Positions 28,201 to 41,244 of a DNA stretch of 64,000 nt are shown one piece after another. The notes below the pieces were generated by a model. It did no database searches. It was not told the origin of the DNA and saw only the letters and a program-made list of their open reading frames with translations. How positions within the stretch are numbered: position 1 is the stretch's first letter; each line of letters starts with the position of its first letter. The position numbers and the translations under genes are program-made. This DNA is from Archilochus colubris (Eukaryota > Chordata > Aves > Apodiformes > Trochilidae), in assembly GCA_023079485.1 (NCBI GenBank), contig CM041084.1, positions 99,242,467 through 99,306,466 on the forward strand, read 5' to 3'.

Positions 28201-29600
28201 AGGAGAGATGAAAAAGGCAGTGAAAAAACACAGAGAAAGAGAAAGAACTAAAGAGCATCAAAAATATCAACTCTCCTCTCAAGGGATGCAGTCTCCCACT
28301 CATAGTTTTCACAAGATGAACAAAGCAGAAATCTAATATGGTTTAGCAAGTAAACAGCCTCCATGGTTCAGCCGTGCTATTTATTTAAAACTTTCATCCA
28401 CATCTTGAGGTTCTGATACAGAAAGGGGTATAAATGAGTCCTAAATATACATCAGAATCTACCAAGCCACAATTTAACCTATAATTTGATCCTTTCCACA
28501 GAAGTTGGATCAGAGTTTCTATACAGTTTCTTCCAGCAAGAGAGTTTCCATATTGTGCATGTGACTTTCTGTTGCTATGCTGGGGTAATACTCAAAACAG
28601 GTCATCGACTTCAGATATGTTTCCAGAAATTTATTCTAAATTCCTTATTTCCAATAGTTGCTGCTGTTGATGGCAAGGATCCTTTTTTACCTCCAAAATG
28701 GGTGTCATAGTCTTTCATGATGCACAGGTTCATCTTTTCAAAGGCTTGATGGTTCCACAGGAAAAAGATTTCATCAGATCAAAATGAGTGCTGGCAGCAG
28801 TATGTAATGTTTCTTACAACCACAGCTGTGGATGGTTACGTCGCAGGTCATTTGGCAAAAGCCACACAGTTTTATGGGCTTTCAAAAACATTTTCAAGGG
28901 AAAGAAAAAGCAGAGACCTTTTCTGGGGGTGTCTTTCTAATAATCTTTGACCTCCCAGTTTCTACCTCTGAGTTGCTACAGACATAATGACTTTCCATGG
29001 GTGAAGTTAGGACTTCTAAAAAGGGGCAACATTCCAGTGCTATCATGTGCAACAAGTTGATTACAGCCTATGGGATCAATAAATCAAAATGCCATGGGTT
29101 AGCATTTGATGGCTGGTTGCCCTAATGTCAAATACAATTTTTTGGTAGCAAGAGAGTAATTCCCTATTAAGGAGTTGTGTCATTTTATATAATGCATCCA
29201 GACAAAGAAAAGCATTACGCAGACCTCCAAGGAAAGGAAACAAGGAATGAAAAACAAGCTTAGAAGCAGAAAAATTAACTACTGAGACCTAAGTATCTTT
29301 TACCCAACTTGCTGGAAGCAGGGAGCATTTCAGGACATTTCATTGTGCCTGTGAGAGTATTCAGTTACAATTTTATCTCTGAACTGTGATGGTGTTGATT
29401 TGGCAAGCAGTGAAGCATTTTTATTCCAGCTGGGTGTCTTTTAATGGGTATAATAGTCCATGATATTTATCAGGTATTTCAATTGACCAGTCCTTCTTAT
29501 TTTAAGGTATGAAGGTTTAAACAAATGTGTAAAGAGGATTTTAAAGAATCAAGGCATGGGAAACACAAAACTATCTGCAAACATTTTAGAATCAACAAAC

Positions 29601-29905
29601 CATAGAATTTTTTTGGTTGGACCCTTAAGATCATCTAGTCCAACCATTAACCCACAGTGAGAAGCCCATCACTAAACCATGTCCCTAAGCACCAGATCAA
29701 CATGTCTTTAAATACCTCAAGGGTTTGTGACTCAACAAATTCCCTGTTACGATGCTTTATAGCCCTTTTGGTGAAGAATTTTTTTCTAATATCCAATCTA
29801 AACCTTTCCTGGCACAAGCTGAAGCCATTCCCTCTGGTCCTATTCCTTGTTACCTGGGAGAAGCAACCCACATTTTGTAAGTATACAGCTGCTAGAGTTT
29901 CCTAT
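29601..29905 (-). mobile_element. CR1 LINE fragment, reverse orientation
   Basis: An antisense 5'-truncated CR1 copy. On the + strand it begins CATAGAATTTTTTTGGTTGG, then ATCATCTAGTCCAACCATTA, the reverse complement of the CR1 terminus. It continues through CACTAAACCATGTCCCTAAG, TGGTGAAGAATTTTTTTCTA and GCACAAGCTGAAGCCATTCC, and ends in GGGAGAAGCAACCCACATTT. The last 30 bases are degenerate, so the right boundary is approximate. It encodes nothing intact. Confidence 0.93.
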
Positions 29906-32900
29906 TATGCTTTTTAGTATTTTCATGGAAAATAATTAAAGCAAGCATCTGAACTTGATGATTCTCTTCAACTCTTTTAGCACAGCCCATCCTGCTGCAC
30001 AAATGACAATACTTTAGAGATGCAGTGTTTTACTTTTTCATGGTTTTTTTCTGTTACAGACAGAAACTGTTTCTGTGTCCATCATTGAGATCTCTTCACA
30101 AAACAGTAGCCCTAGTGGTAGGACGAGTTTTCATTTCTAATTTCAAAACAGATTACACAAGTTTTTGAGTGTCTGTCCTGAAATGGTTATGGAGGGCTGA
30201 TGGAGGGATTGCTTGGGAGGGAACTTGACAACCTCAGCAATGCTGGGTCCAAATTATTCTCAGCTCAGGGTAGTCACACTACCCTGGGAAGGGAGTTTCT
30301 GGGTCATTTACTGTAAATTTTGGTTTAAACAATCTGGGAAGTACCAGAACTGAAGCCTGTGTCTATGGGTAAGCACAGATTAATCTACAAGGGAGACCTC
30401 CACATTATGAAGAGCTTTGGATTTTTGTCTTCCCAAAAGCAACACCATCAGGTGAAACATTAGACAACCAACAGCAGCTGAGAGCAGCTATTGTAAATCT
30501 TTTCTGAAAATACCCTTTGTTTCATTTATGTTTCTGGACACATATTGTTAACTTTCTGGGAAATAATCCAATGGACAAGTTTGGAGTCTAAAATACTTTC
30601 TTAGAAAAGGATATTTTAAGGAATAATCTCAACAACTGAGGTGAGTATTCCCAGTTACAAATTAATCTGAGGGAGTTACACCCCACCTATGAAGAAATAC
30701 CATTTAATCTGTGACTTTACGAAAATCTGCCCAGCATAGTTTGAAAGTCAGACACCAAACGAAGAGATGCTCATGAATAAAACCGCATGGATTAATCTTA
30801 TTTCCTGAACCTTAATTAAATACCCTTCCAAAAAGTAAATACTCTTACCCAAAAGTAAAAAAAGAAACAAACTGAATATGTTTGAGTGTATGGATGGATC
30901 ACGTAAGGGTGGCTGAGATTTTTTTATCAGACCCTCATCAGTCCTACCCTTTAATTCCTAGCTTACAGATTTTACCCTCATATTTATATTTCCAGTACTT
31001 TAAGTTCAAGCTTTTGTTTTATCACTTGTGTATTCAGGTGTGCACAGGGAAGGAATGGCCCAGCTACCCAAATGTCCTGGCTATCAATGAGGAAAAAAAT
31101 AATTCAACTAATGAAAGTTATGCCCAGTTCTTTGATGTTGTCAAAAGCATGAAGCACCAATATTAGCTGGACTTGGAAACACAAGTTTCTTCTTGTTCTT
31201 GCGACAAAAATTAGACCTCAATTAAACAACAACTGTGTAATATTACACATTCAGTTTCTCTGGTCTTTCAAAATAGACTTCTCTTAATCTGAAAATCAGT
31301 CAGATACAGAAAATCCTTTGTACTATTCTCAAAACTGTAGAATAAAAATTCTAGCTTTAGATAGGATTAGGCTTACTTCACGTGAATTGAGGAAGAAATC
31401 GGTAAGGGGAGTTCACAAGCCAGAGCTAGTCCTAAAACAATGGACTGAATCTTGCAAAAGCTTTCTCCATAAAGAATAAAACAAAGATACTTTTTCTTCC
31501 ATCCCCAGAGGGCTCACTGGGAAGCATCCAGAGTTATGCTGACTGAGACATGGGTCTCCAAGCAGATTTTCTCGCATTGCTCTGCTCTGATGCCTTATTA
31601 ACAATTATACCTGTTCCCCATAGCCATTAATAGGTATTAACACTAAAGACACACTAAGAGGGCTAAAGAGGAGATGCAAGCCATTTACAGTCTATGGGAA
31701 ATGGCTGAGAGGCATATTTTCCCCCTTGGATATATTGTCTCACTTAACCATGACAAGGAGGATATTTGAATCCTTTTATGCTGTGTTCTCCTTGGCTTCT
31801 TGAGATGCACGTTCACAGGAGGTGCTAAGAAGCAGAGGGTTTTTCAGGAAGTTCAGGGTAGGCAAAATTGTTTTTCTTCTGCCTCTGAATGAAAATCTGC
31901 CAGTAACGTGCAAGCGCTGGATTATTCTCTTTATTTTCACAGTACAGTCATTATTTTCCTCACAATGTGGTTCCAAAAGCCTGTACGGTCTTTAGGCCCC
32001 TCCGGTCACTGGCTAATGGCTGGCAGTTCAGGCTGATATTTGTATATTCTCCATGTTGTCTGTCCAGAAGCTCCCCATCAGAGGAAGCTGTTGCTATGAC
32101 CTTCCCTCCACCACCCCTGACACATTAGCTAAACACTAATGTGCAACTTCCCAATAGTCCTTATAACTAAAAGAGCAAGTGCTGTTGTGGTGATGAACAG
32201 TGCTGGAAACACCTCAGGGGGGTTGGCTGTGTGTCACAGTGGCTCTGGGGACATCCTTGAGTGGAAAGGGCTTACCCTCTCTAGCCACACAGCCACTTAA
32301 GAGACAGAAGAAATAGGAGACAGACACCATAGAAGACAGAAGAAATGCATGGCCCAGACTTCAAGGTCAGTCACAACAGCCCATATTAAAACAGGTAAGT
32401 TTTGCTCTCTCTGGAGCCTACACCATAATTTCAGTGACTTTTACAGGGGCAAGTGTCCCACAAAGCAGCCTCACTGGGTGCAGCACTTCCAGCTCACTGG
32501 AGGGCATCACCAATCAGCTGAGAGACTCAGGGGGACAGGGGAAGGAAAAGAGATCCTGGCTGTACAAAGACTCAGGAGAGAGTCAGTGCCTCAAATTATC
32601 CATGGTCTCAGTCCTGTCCAGTGGCAAGTAGGAGACATAGCTGTGTTAATATGCTCATGACAGATAAAAGAATGGTTATAAGTGTCCCCGAAAGAAAAAA
32701 AGAAAAAAAAATTAACATATAAATGTGTTGAAGTTCAGGCACCATTGGTAAGTTCAGTTCCCCTGCTTGTGGGCCTGTGATGGGAGACAAGAAAGATAGG
32801 AAGAACAGAACAGGAGACCTTAACTGCAAAGAAAAGTAGGTACCAGGTAGAGATATGGTCATTGATATTTTGGGTCTTCGATTCTGACAAGAAATTCTTA

Positions 32901-33850
32901 CCTTGAAAGGACTTTTTGTCTGTTAAAAAGCAATTATTGTATTCTCTTACAGCATAAGCACTTCCAGCAAAAATCATATGTATATTTGGTAGATAATTGA
33001 TTTGATAGAGGGAATTGCAGCTCTCCTTTTATTTTGGTGTGTTGATACCTTAGAGGACTGTAGTCAAGGTGTTCCTCTGTGCACCCCATTCTCCCAGGGT
33101 TTCTTTATTCTTAAGTAGCCCAATGGGCTGAGCAACACAATCATCAGCAGTATCACAAATACCAGAACAAAAAAGTTTGTTTTCCCTCTGGTTTGAGACC
33201 TCCATGTGACTTTACTGACATTTAAAAAGGTGCAAGTTAAGGTCGAAGTTTTCCCTCCCACTGAGCTGTTCTTTCAGTCTCTCTCCTGAGGAGATATTCC
33301 CCTGAAATGATATGCCTTGAAAGGGGGAATAAGGTTCTGCTGATGCCTCTTTTCTCAGCGAGGATCCCAGCAGGATCTCCTTACCCAAACACCCATATGT
33401 ACAAAATTGAAAGCCAATCACTTTGACCTGTTTTGTAAATGTTTTGAAACTAGTCAATGGACCCCAAACTTGCAGGGAGGAATACAGAGGGAGGGAACAG
33501 TGCTTTATACACAGGCACAGACACTCCAACTATGTCTTATTCCCTTGCCATACAAGAGTGAAATTTCATCTGTTATTATAAATAAAGTCTAATGGTTGAT
33601 TTTTCAACTCTTGTCTGTCTTCATGTCCAATTTTTTCTCCCCTCATACCTTGCTAGAACTAACAATTGTTCACAGAAGTGTCTGAATTTCCACAAACAAA
33701 CAAACAAACAAAAAATGTCTGAATGGCATTTTTGTCTATGAAAGATTTAGCCCCTACAAGGCAGATGCAATAGGACTATTGTGTAAAGAAATAGTATTGG
33801 AACTGGACCTTGACCTGGACCTGTCTCACCAGGAGAAGGCATGCAGTAGT
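29906..33850. other. unique non-coding sequence, nothing recognised
   Basis: No gene, structural RNA or interspersed repeat is recognisable. All open frames are short (about 105 codons at most) and on conflicting strands. The one distinct structure is the CAAA tract at 33691-33715. Confidence 0.6.
33691..33715. repeat. (CAAA)n tract flanked by 9-bp direct repeats
   Basis: Five CAAA-type units run into an A tract. The sequence TGTCTGAAT occurs immediately before the segment (33679-33687) and directly after it (33716-33724). Confidence 0.85.
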
Positions 33851-33982
33851 TGGCTGCCATGGTTTAACTCCAGCTGGCAACTAAGTCCCTCATATCTCCT
33901 TATTTACTCCCAGCTGATGTGAAGGGGGAGAGAACTGGAGGAGTAAAAGTGAAAAAAAACTTCTGGATTGAGACAAAGCCAG

Positions 33983-33988
33983 TTTAAT
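33983..33988 (-). promoter_or_regulatory. LTR polyadenylation signal ATTAAA
   Basis: TTTAAT on the + strand reads ATTAAA on the LTR sense strand. It lies about 180 bases downstream of the TATA-like box, as expected for the R region of this LTR. Whether it is still used cannot be judged from sequence. Confidence 0.5.
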
Positions 33989-34159
33989 AGGCAAGCAAAA
34001 GCCATAGGCCCAAGCAAAACAAAAGAAGGAATTTATTCACTGCTTACCATTGGCAGGCAGGTGTTTGTCCATCTCTAGGGTCCATCATGCATAATCTATA
34101 CTTAGGAAATCACACACCATGACTCCATATATCCCCCTCTTCCTTTTTCTTCCCCCAGA

Positions 34160-34167
34160 TTTGTATA
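34160..34167 (-). promoter_or_regulatory. LTR TATA-like box
   Basis: The - strand reads TATACAAA just upstream of a CTGGGGGAAG segment that follows the TATA box in related avian LTRs I know. A TATA at this point would be the U3 promoter of the solo LTR. Its sequence is off-consensus, so activity is doubtful. Confidence 0.45.
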
Positions 34168-34440
34168 CTGACCATGGTACCACATGGTATGGGATATCCC
34201 TTTGGTCTATTGGGGTCAGCTGTCCCAGCCATATCCCGTTCCAGCTTCTTGGGCAACCCCAGCATGCCCACTGTTGGGGTGGGGTGAGAAGCAGACTTGG
34301 GTCTGTGTAAGCACTGCCCATCAAGAAGCAGAACATCCTTGTATTGCCAACACTGTTTCCAGCACAAATCCAAAACACAGCACCATATCAGCTACCATAA
34401 ACAAAATTAACTCAGCTCCAGCCAAAACAAGCACATTAGT

Positions 34441-36471
34441 AAATGTATTCAGTCCCAGTTGGAAGACTACATTTTCTTTCATCAAGAGAAATATTGCCCT
34501 GTTATAAATGATATCTAGACTTATACCTCGTGCTTTTAAAAACAGCAAAAGTCCTATGCAACTTTTAGGTGATTTATGTAAGCTACAGTCGCAAGGACCT
34601 AAATCCTGTCCATAATAATACCTCCTCAATATTCGTATCTGATCCATTGGTAATGCTATTTAAACAAAGCCACCTAATAATGAAATTGCCAGTATGTCAA
34701 GATTCAAGAGTGTGACCACCTATTTTATCACTAACCACTAGTCTTACTGATTTTAGCTGGATATATTGAGCTGCAATGATCAAAATTTATCCTACATATG
34801 CATATTTTAGTGTTTGCCTGTGAGACTCTTAGAGCTGTCAGAAGTAATTCAAGTTCATATACTGCATATTTTCTAAAGAAATATGTTGGTCTGAAAATTG
34901 CTCCTAAGAAACTATCTGAAACAGAGAGAGGAAAATTTTTTGTATGCTTATTGGTTCACTCAAACTAAAGAGCTTCAGAAAAGCATTTCAAAGGCACCAG
35001 TGAACAATAAAGCTTTTAAGAAGGCAGATTTCTAGAAATCTGCAGATGAAACTTCCTCTAGAAAGGATAAATGAGAGCAGAAAGAATAAAATAGTGAGAG
35101 AAATTGTTCTCACAGAGGCTTTTTTCTCAACTGTTTCTTTACTTCACTAAGAGTTTTGGCTCAGCCTTCTGGAGAATAAATACTAGATTACATGATATAA
35201 ATTTTTTACACAAAATAAAACTGAAAAATATTGACTCAGATAACTGACAGGAAAATACTAGTTTAATGCAAAAAAAAAAAAACAAAAACCAAAAGTAGGT
35301 TTTGATTTCTATCCAGGTAAGTTGAGGCATACATGTGGACCACACAATGACTGCTTGTTCTATGCAGAGAGAAACTGGACCACCAAGGAATTTTAATCTT
35401 TCACAAAATGAGGAAATACACTGTGTGTAAAGGTTCTTTGGTACTGAGTTCACTGAAAAGCATCTTGCTTTAGCCACGGAAACAGAATGACTCTCTAACT
35501 TAATCCCATTTGCAGGTTTGCCTTTTGCACCTTATTTCTGGTAAGCAACCAGTCATCCATACATCATTTATATGAATATTGTTTTAAAGTCATAAATAAA
35601 CACATCACTTCTAATGTATAGTCACATATCCCATCATCTGCACATCCTGATACCCTCGACCAGATTCTTGCAACAACTTCTGAAAATACAGCCAAGGCTG
35701 TGGGCACAAGCAGAGAGGGTCTTTCTATGTCAAAGCACATTTTCCACACTCATTGAGAGAGCATATACAGTTCCAGGTGTAAGACTGTCTGTTGGCTCCA
35801 ACATCTCAGAAACCAGAGGGGTAATACCCTTTATGCCCTCCAGAACACAAATTCCATTCTTTAAACACAGAGGCACATTCCCTGTAAGCAGTTTTTTCTC
35901 AGGAACTCCACATAGCAATGGTGTAACCATGAATTTGAGAAGGCAGTAAGGTAACATTAGCACTGAGCCTTCGCCACTTCATTGCTGCTCTCCACAAAGC
36001 CAAACCACAAGTGCTAAGTATCTTTGGTAGGTCTTTGGTATTTTTGGTAGCTCTTTTGACCAAACCAGGATTTCTTTTTTAGAGTACTTCCCCTATACTA
36101 GTCCCCCAGCTGGGAATCAGCCAGGACAAAACAGGTCCTCACTCATGCCCAAGTTTCCAAGGTGGGAAACTAGGGAAGGACATGTGGAGGAAAACCTTAT
36201 GTACTCCAGGCTGCATCTTTGGGGAAGCACAAATTGCTCCAGAATGATTCCATTTGTGAAGACCACACTTTCTTTTACCATTTTGACTGGGTCTCTGATC
36301 CCTCCAACCCTGCAATATGGGTCAAGTGACAGGGAAATCAGGCCCTTGTGCAACACATCCTTTCTGTTGCCTTCCCCACTTCTGGCCCCAACTTGCAGTA
36401 GCAGACAGGAAATGCCTGTTATCCAAGCCCAAAAGTCTGTGATAAAATGAGGATTTCATTATTCTGGAGGT
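34441..36471. other. unique non-coding sequence, nothing firmly recognised
   Basis: This flanks the solo LTR and contains no retroviral internal region. A run of 13 A's lies near 35269-35281. Two - strand frames at 35564-35963 read somewhat like protein but match nothing I know; they are listed as a finding. Confidence 0.55.
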
Positions 36472-36526
36472 GGGTTGAAAAGAGATGATCTTTAAGGTCC
36501 CTTCCAATCCAGACCGTTCTATGATT
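36472..36526 (+). mobile_element. CR1 LINE 3' terminus, very short
   Basis: GGGTTGAAAAGAGATGATCT, TTAAGGTCCCTTCCAATCCA and GACCGTTCTATGATT reproduce the last ~50 bp of CR1 in sense orientation (compare the usual GATGATCTTTAAGGTCCCTT and TTCTATGATT). Nothing upstream is recognisable as CR1, so this is either an extremely truncated insertion or the preserved end of an older one. Confidence 0.8.
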
Positions 36527-39500
36527 ACTTCCCCATTGCTGACTCTGGGATTACACATTCCAATGAAAGGGATTTAAACTGATTAAATGAGAGGATAGAG
36601 GTGGTTCAACAAAGAAAAAATAATTTATTAAGCCTTCAAACTAGATTGACTTTGAGGATTGTTTTTTGGTATGGTAAAAGAGAGAAAACTGAGAAAAATT
36701 TCTTTGTATATAGCAATCCTAATTACAAGAAGCACTTTGTACTGTCAAGCTACACTACAGTTCTAAAAGCTTCTGCTTTTATCTAGATTTAAAGCCTAAG
36801 TAAAAAATAGTTATGCTCAAGTCACCTTTTTTCCTTCAGCTTTTATACCAATTTCAGTTTTCCTTGAATTACTAAAAACCTAACTGGTTTTGTTTTAATC
36901 TGACTTTTTAATAGAATAAAAATTTTAAAAAATTATTCTTAGCCATCACATGCATAATAGATAAACTTGCCCTTGCTTACATAGCATAAACATGTTTCAA
37001 TTAAAAATAATACCTAAAAATGGAAGATCAGATCTTGAAGAAGAAACTCTACCCTAGATTTAGGAGTTCTGTCATTGTTTCTATCCATGTGTTTGCATCA
37101 GCTGGGGGTTTTGTTTGTTTAGTCACACTTTGACATCTCTAAGGTCAAGATGCCACGAATCTATTAAAAGTATTAGCAAAATAAGCTCTTAACTTGTTAA
37201 TTTTATTACAACAAAGATGAAATTTACTTTCAGCCTCCTGTGCCAGAAGATCCTGGCTGTTTGTTCTGGCTGGAGATTATGAGAGTCAGTGCTACTTAAA
37301 AGTGATCATTTTTTGTTCCATCCAAAAAAAGGAATTTTTTATAACATGTAAGCACTCTAATTTTTCTTCTTTAGAACATATGGCTCTATGATGGCACTGC
37401 TGAGAGTTGTTATTGTATTTAATGGCATACTATCATCCAGTTTCCAGCTGTCTGGGAATATAAGCAAGGAAAGCACAGCTAGATATTTTTATCACAGACA
37501 ATGCAAACCCCACAACATATAAAGTTGCTCAGAGGGTTGTAGATGGTATCCAGCAAAAGTTGCATTCTGGGGTTGCTCTTCCTTTGTTTTTAAATAGATA
37601 CTTCCAAACTTCATCTGCCAGGTCCTTGCACTGTTTCCTCCTTATAACACAAAAGCAGCATGATCTATATTATTCTTCAGATTGCAGTAAGGAAATCAAA
37701 TGTAAATTAAGAATCCTCATCAGTTTTTCTGCTTGCCCTGGCTTGGCCTTATCTGCCCACACTAAACATGCACTGGGAAAAAAAAACATACAGTGCTTTA
37801 GTAGCTTGGGTATTAGCAAATCATTAGAGCTTAGAGTTCAATGCTGGGGCTGTAAAATGAATGAGAAAGTCTCAGTTTCAAAGAGAATGGATCCCTGAAC
37901 ACAAGCAAACCCCTCCTGGAACACAGCTATGAGAGAAACACCTCCAGACTTAATGATATGATCTGTATCTAAGATCTTACCAGCTGCAGCTGTGTTTCCA
38001 CAAATAGTTTTCCACTTCTTCATCCTAAACACAATTAATTATCCTGCAATACAGTAAAAATAGCTCTTTTTCTCTAACCTTGGTTTTCATACGCTTATTG
38101 TAGAGCAGCTGAGAAACTCTACAATTTACTAGTTCAGCTGATGCCTTCTGCTAGTTTTCTCTGTGCCATCCCAGTTGAAAACATCCTGATCTAACTCTGC
38201 CTCCTTATTAAGGTTTTCACTGGCAAGAAGAATCCTGTTCTTGCAACTCCTCTGGCACTGGCAGAATTGCACTTGCATACAATTAGTGTGGAATTAGAAT
38301 GGTTTCTAAGATAAGTGTTTTCTTTTTCAAAGATCATTTTGAAAACAAGACCACATTTTCCCCTCGGTCACTTAGACCAAGCAGAAGTGGTCACATAAGT
38401 AACAAGCAGTAATTCAGTTCAGAGTTCACACACTGCAAAAAGGAGAAAGAAGGAGGGACACACACACAGTCAAACAAAAAATGAAAACAAGAATAAAAAC
38501 AAGGGGAAAGGAAATCTTCCCTGAAGCTATGTCTAGAGTGTGGGATCCAAGAGCACTTCCCACTCTCAGATCCTAGTGTGCACCCTTGCTGAGTCCTGAC
38601 TCCATGTCTGGATGGGGTCTGGGCATGCCATCCCAGAAAGTCTCAGGAGTAAAGATCAAACTTGAATTATTGATATCGATGCAAAATTTTATTTATTGCT
38701 TCTCTTAGGGAGAGTACCTCACCACATGAGAAAGAAAGTTCCTCCAGCCCCTAAATTTGAGATTTTCTTTTTTTTTTTTCTTTTTTGCAGTATTTCAGTC
38801 ACAGTTCACCAGCAGCCTCTCTGATTAAATAATATGGTCCTCAGCAGCAGGCCATGCTGGCTGCTCAGTGCAATACCTCTTTAAAAGCCAAATCCTACTG
38901 AGAGAAAAAGAGCACAAATCACTAGTCTGGGTGTTACTCAAAGAGTCTGGAGTTGTGATTTTTTGTTCTTCTCTTCTGTCTCAGCTTCAGTCAGTTTGCT
39001 AGATCAATTACCAACACCAGAGCATGGTTCTAGTAGTGAAGACACTCATCCAGGGGGTTGTCTATATGTATCTGCCTCAAGTCAGACTTCTCTTAAATGC
39101 TGGACAAGGGTAACATCTCACACATATACACACATCCATTCAGGCAAAACTATTGCTTAGTTTGAAAACAAAAGGAATGAACTGCTGTATCATTATTTTT
39201 AATGAGGAAAACAGTCAATCTTATCCAAAGAAACTCAATATATTTCCACTGCAGTTATCAGGTTTGGGATTATAGCAGCTGGACCAGCATGATTCCTTAT
39301 TATTTTGGGACCTCCCACACAGATGCTGATAGCTTCTGGTTACATATTTATGTTTTCCATGAGGGGAGATGAACCCTTCAGGAGGACAGATTATGCTAGA
39401 TTATAAATGGGGCAAACAGCACCACTAGGATGCCCCAGAATTGCACTGAAGTGGATCAGCTCTGATCAGAATTGGCAGCTAAGACATACTTTGGTGGGCA

Positions 39501-41244
39501 TGGTCACTCAGCCTCAGTGAGTCACATTAAACTTCCACTCACATTAAACTGTTTTCATTGATGGGCATGCTTTCTGTCTATTCTGCCTATTATCTGAATA
39601 GTCTGGAAATCCCTGAGGTACCAGTGTATGAATGCGTGAGAGGGATATCTAACAGCAAGTGGATAGAGAACAAACCAAGAGAATGCTTTGTCCCCAATTC
39701 CTCTCTGCAAGCAGTTCTGCAAGGGAAAGGTTGCATGTTGCCAAGACAGAGGCAGCACACATGACTTTTATCTATGTGAGTAGAATATGTGTTCTCTGTG
39801 TAGGAATTTGATGAATGAGTCACCTCACCTTAAGAGGAACACCAAAAAAAAAATGTGGGCTGTGCTCAACAAAGTGCCTATTTCCAGAAGTGGCTCTAAG
39901 GAAACAGGGATGACTAGTTTCTACTGTAAATGTCCAAAAGGCAAACATTTGCTTTTAGGCAGACCAGTTTCTCATTTGTAATCCCTGAAGCTGTGATAAA
40001 TCTTCATACCCAGCACCCAGATCCCTATCATTTCTTCCAAGAAAGAAGATCCAGGAGATTATTGCACTTGTAAAAGGAGATTGCCACCTCCAAAAGCAGA
40101 AAAAGGTAGGGTATGAGAGTTTCACTGCCACTAACATCTATCATTGCTCAGTTTACCAGTCAGTTGAGGGGCTTTTACTCGTTTGTCAACCTACAACTAA
40201 TCACAGTGCCTGCATTTCCCAGTGATCCTTAATCTAGCACCCAGCCACAGAGTTACCTGATTCAGAAGGAATTCTATACTTTCCCTTCAAATCCAACACA
40301 TTTTTTTGCATGTCACACAGGCAGTTTGCTACTCAGGGGTACCTAAGAAAAAAATCCACTGCTTCCTTGTAAAAAGAGCCCTTAGTGCTTTTGCCCTGTA
40401 TTATGGGGATGAATGCACACTAAAAATAGCCAATAGTGACATCATTCATATCTTCTGCTCTCATCTTCAGGAACTGAAAACACTCTAATTAGTAGATTTT
40501 AGGGTGTGCAAGATGGTTAGGCCTTTCTCCAGAACAAATTCTGTGATCATTTTTTTTTCAGCTCTGTTGTGGTTTAGGAAGCGACCGAGCAAGTATTTGG
40601 AGTGGGATGTTGAAAAATCACTCTGCGTTTGCCTGACTCATAGGAGATTCACCTTTGGCTCCAGTGGCAGGAAAGCATTTTGAAAAACTCCAAAACTAAA
40701 GGCTTTTTTCAGAAATATTATTTTAAATGATCCTTTGAACAGAAGCTTATGTTTCAGTGCACTGTTTTAATCAAACAATAGCATAAAGCAAGCTTTTAAC
40801 TGATTGTTTTCCTGTAGGATGACACTTTGCATTTCTAAAGATCCTTTCATCAAATAATAATCCCAACATTATTAGCATTATATTAGCATCATCTTACTAT
40901 TAAACTAGAAATTTCAGATCTTTATTACACCTATGCTATGACCAGGCATGCAGTAAAACTAAAGAACTTACTCAAGCAAAAAGGGTTCTCAATAGTAAAA
41001 CCCCAAAATATTTGTTCCCTTCCATCTGCTACTCTACACTTCTGGAAAGAAATGTCATGAACTACTAAACAATCTTGAAAATGGATGAAGATATTACTAA
41101 AGTAAATGCTGTTTTTTTCCTATTATTATTTAAATAAAGAGTATTTTTTCTACATTTACTTCATTAGAGAATAACTGATGCCTATAATTTACATGAGAAC
41201 ATTGCGTGTATGTCCTCCTGTAGAAGTGCATGGACTGAACTTCA
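36527..41244. other. unique non-coding sequence, nothing recognised
   Basis: No gene or RNA is supported. A T-rich tract lies at 38766-38787 and a short CACACA-type run near 38460. Open frames are all below 115 codons, conflicting in strand, and without motifs. Confidence 0.6.

Larger units (their letters stand above)
17334..29600. other. unique non-coding sequence, no gene recognised
   Basis: This is 12 kb without a supported gene. The longest open frame, 23873-24385 on the + strand, has 170 codons but no recognisable domain and a low-complexity Ser/Lys/Glu stretch. Six-frame scanning of this much sequence gives one or two such frames by chance. Two overlapping + frames at 25959-26394 look somewhat coding-like and are listed as a finding. 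A block at 18770-19030 has clustered TAATTA sites. Small tandem repeats at 19755-19785, 19908-19940 and 20199-20232 are listed separately where distinct. Confidence 0.55.
33851..34435 (-). mobile_element. solo LTR of an avian endogenous retrovirus
   Basis: A 585-bp long terminal repeat lying antisense. It starts TGGCTGCCATGG and ends AAGCACA on the + strand, so both ends carry the TG...CA termini of retroviral LTRs. Flanking 5-bp sequences GTAGT (33846-33850) and TTAGT (34436-34440) look like a target duplication with one change. Read on the - strand it carries a TATA-like TATACAAA (34167-34160) and, further on, a poly(A) signal ATTAAA (33988-33983), in the correct U3-R-U5 order. I recognise the sequence type (TAGCTGATATGG, CACCCCACCCCAAC, ACTGGCTTTGTCTCAATCC on the - strand) from bird ERV LTRs, but I am not sure which Repbase family it belongs to. 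No internal gag-pol-env sequence follows on either side, so it is a solo LTR left by recombination. Confidence 0.9.

Noticed and set aside
34085..34647. Short frames on both strands across the LTR, considered as retroviral internal coding remnants
   Set aside because: They lie inside or across the edge of the LTR. No gag, pol or env motif is present on either side.
40560..40620. TGTTGTGGTTTAG as the start of another ERV LTR
   Set aside because: The opening bases resemble some avian LTR starts, but nothing after them does, and there is no matching CA end or target duplication.
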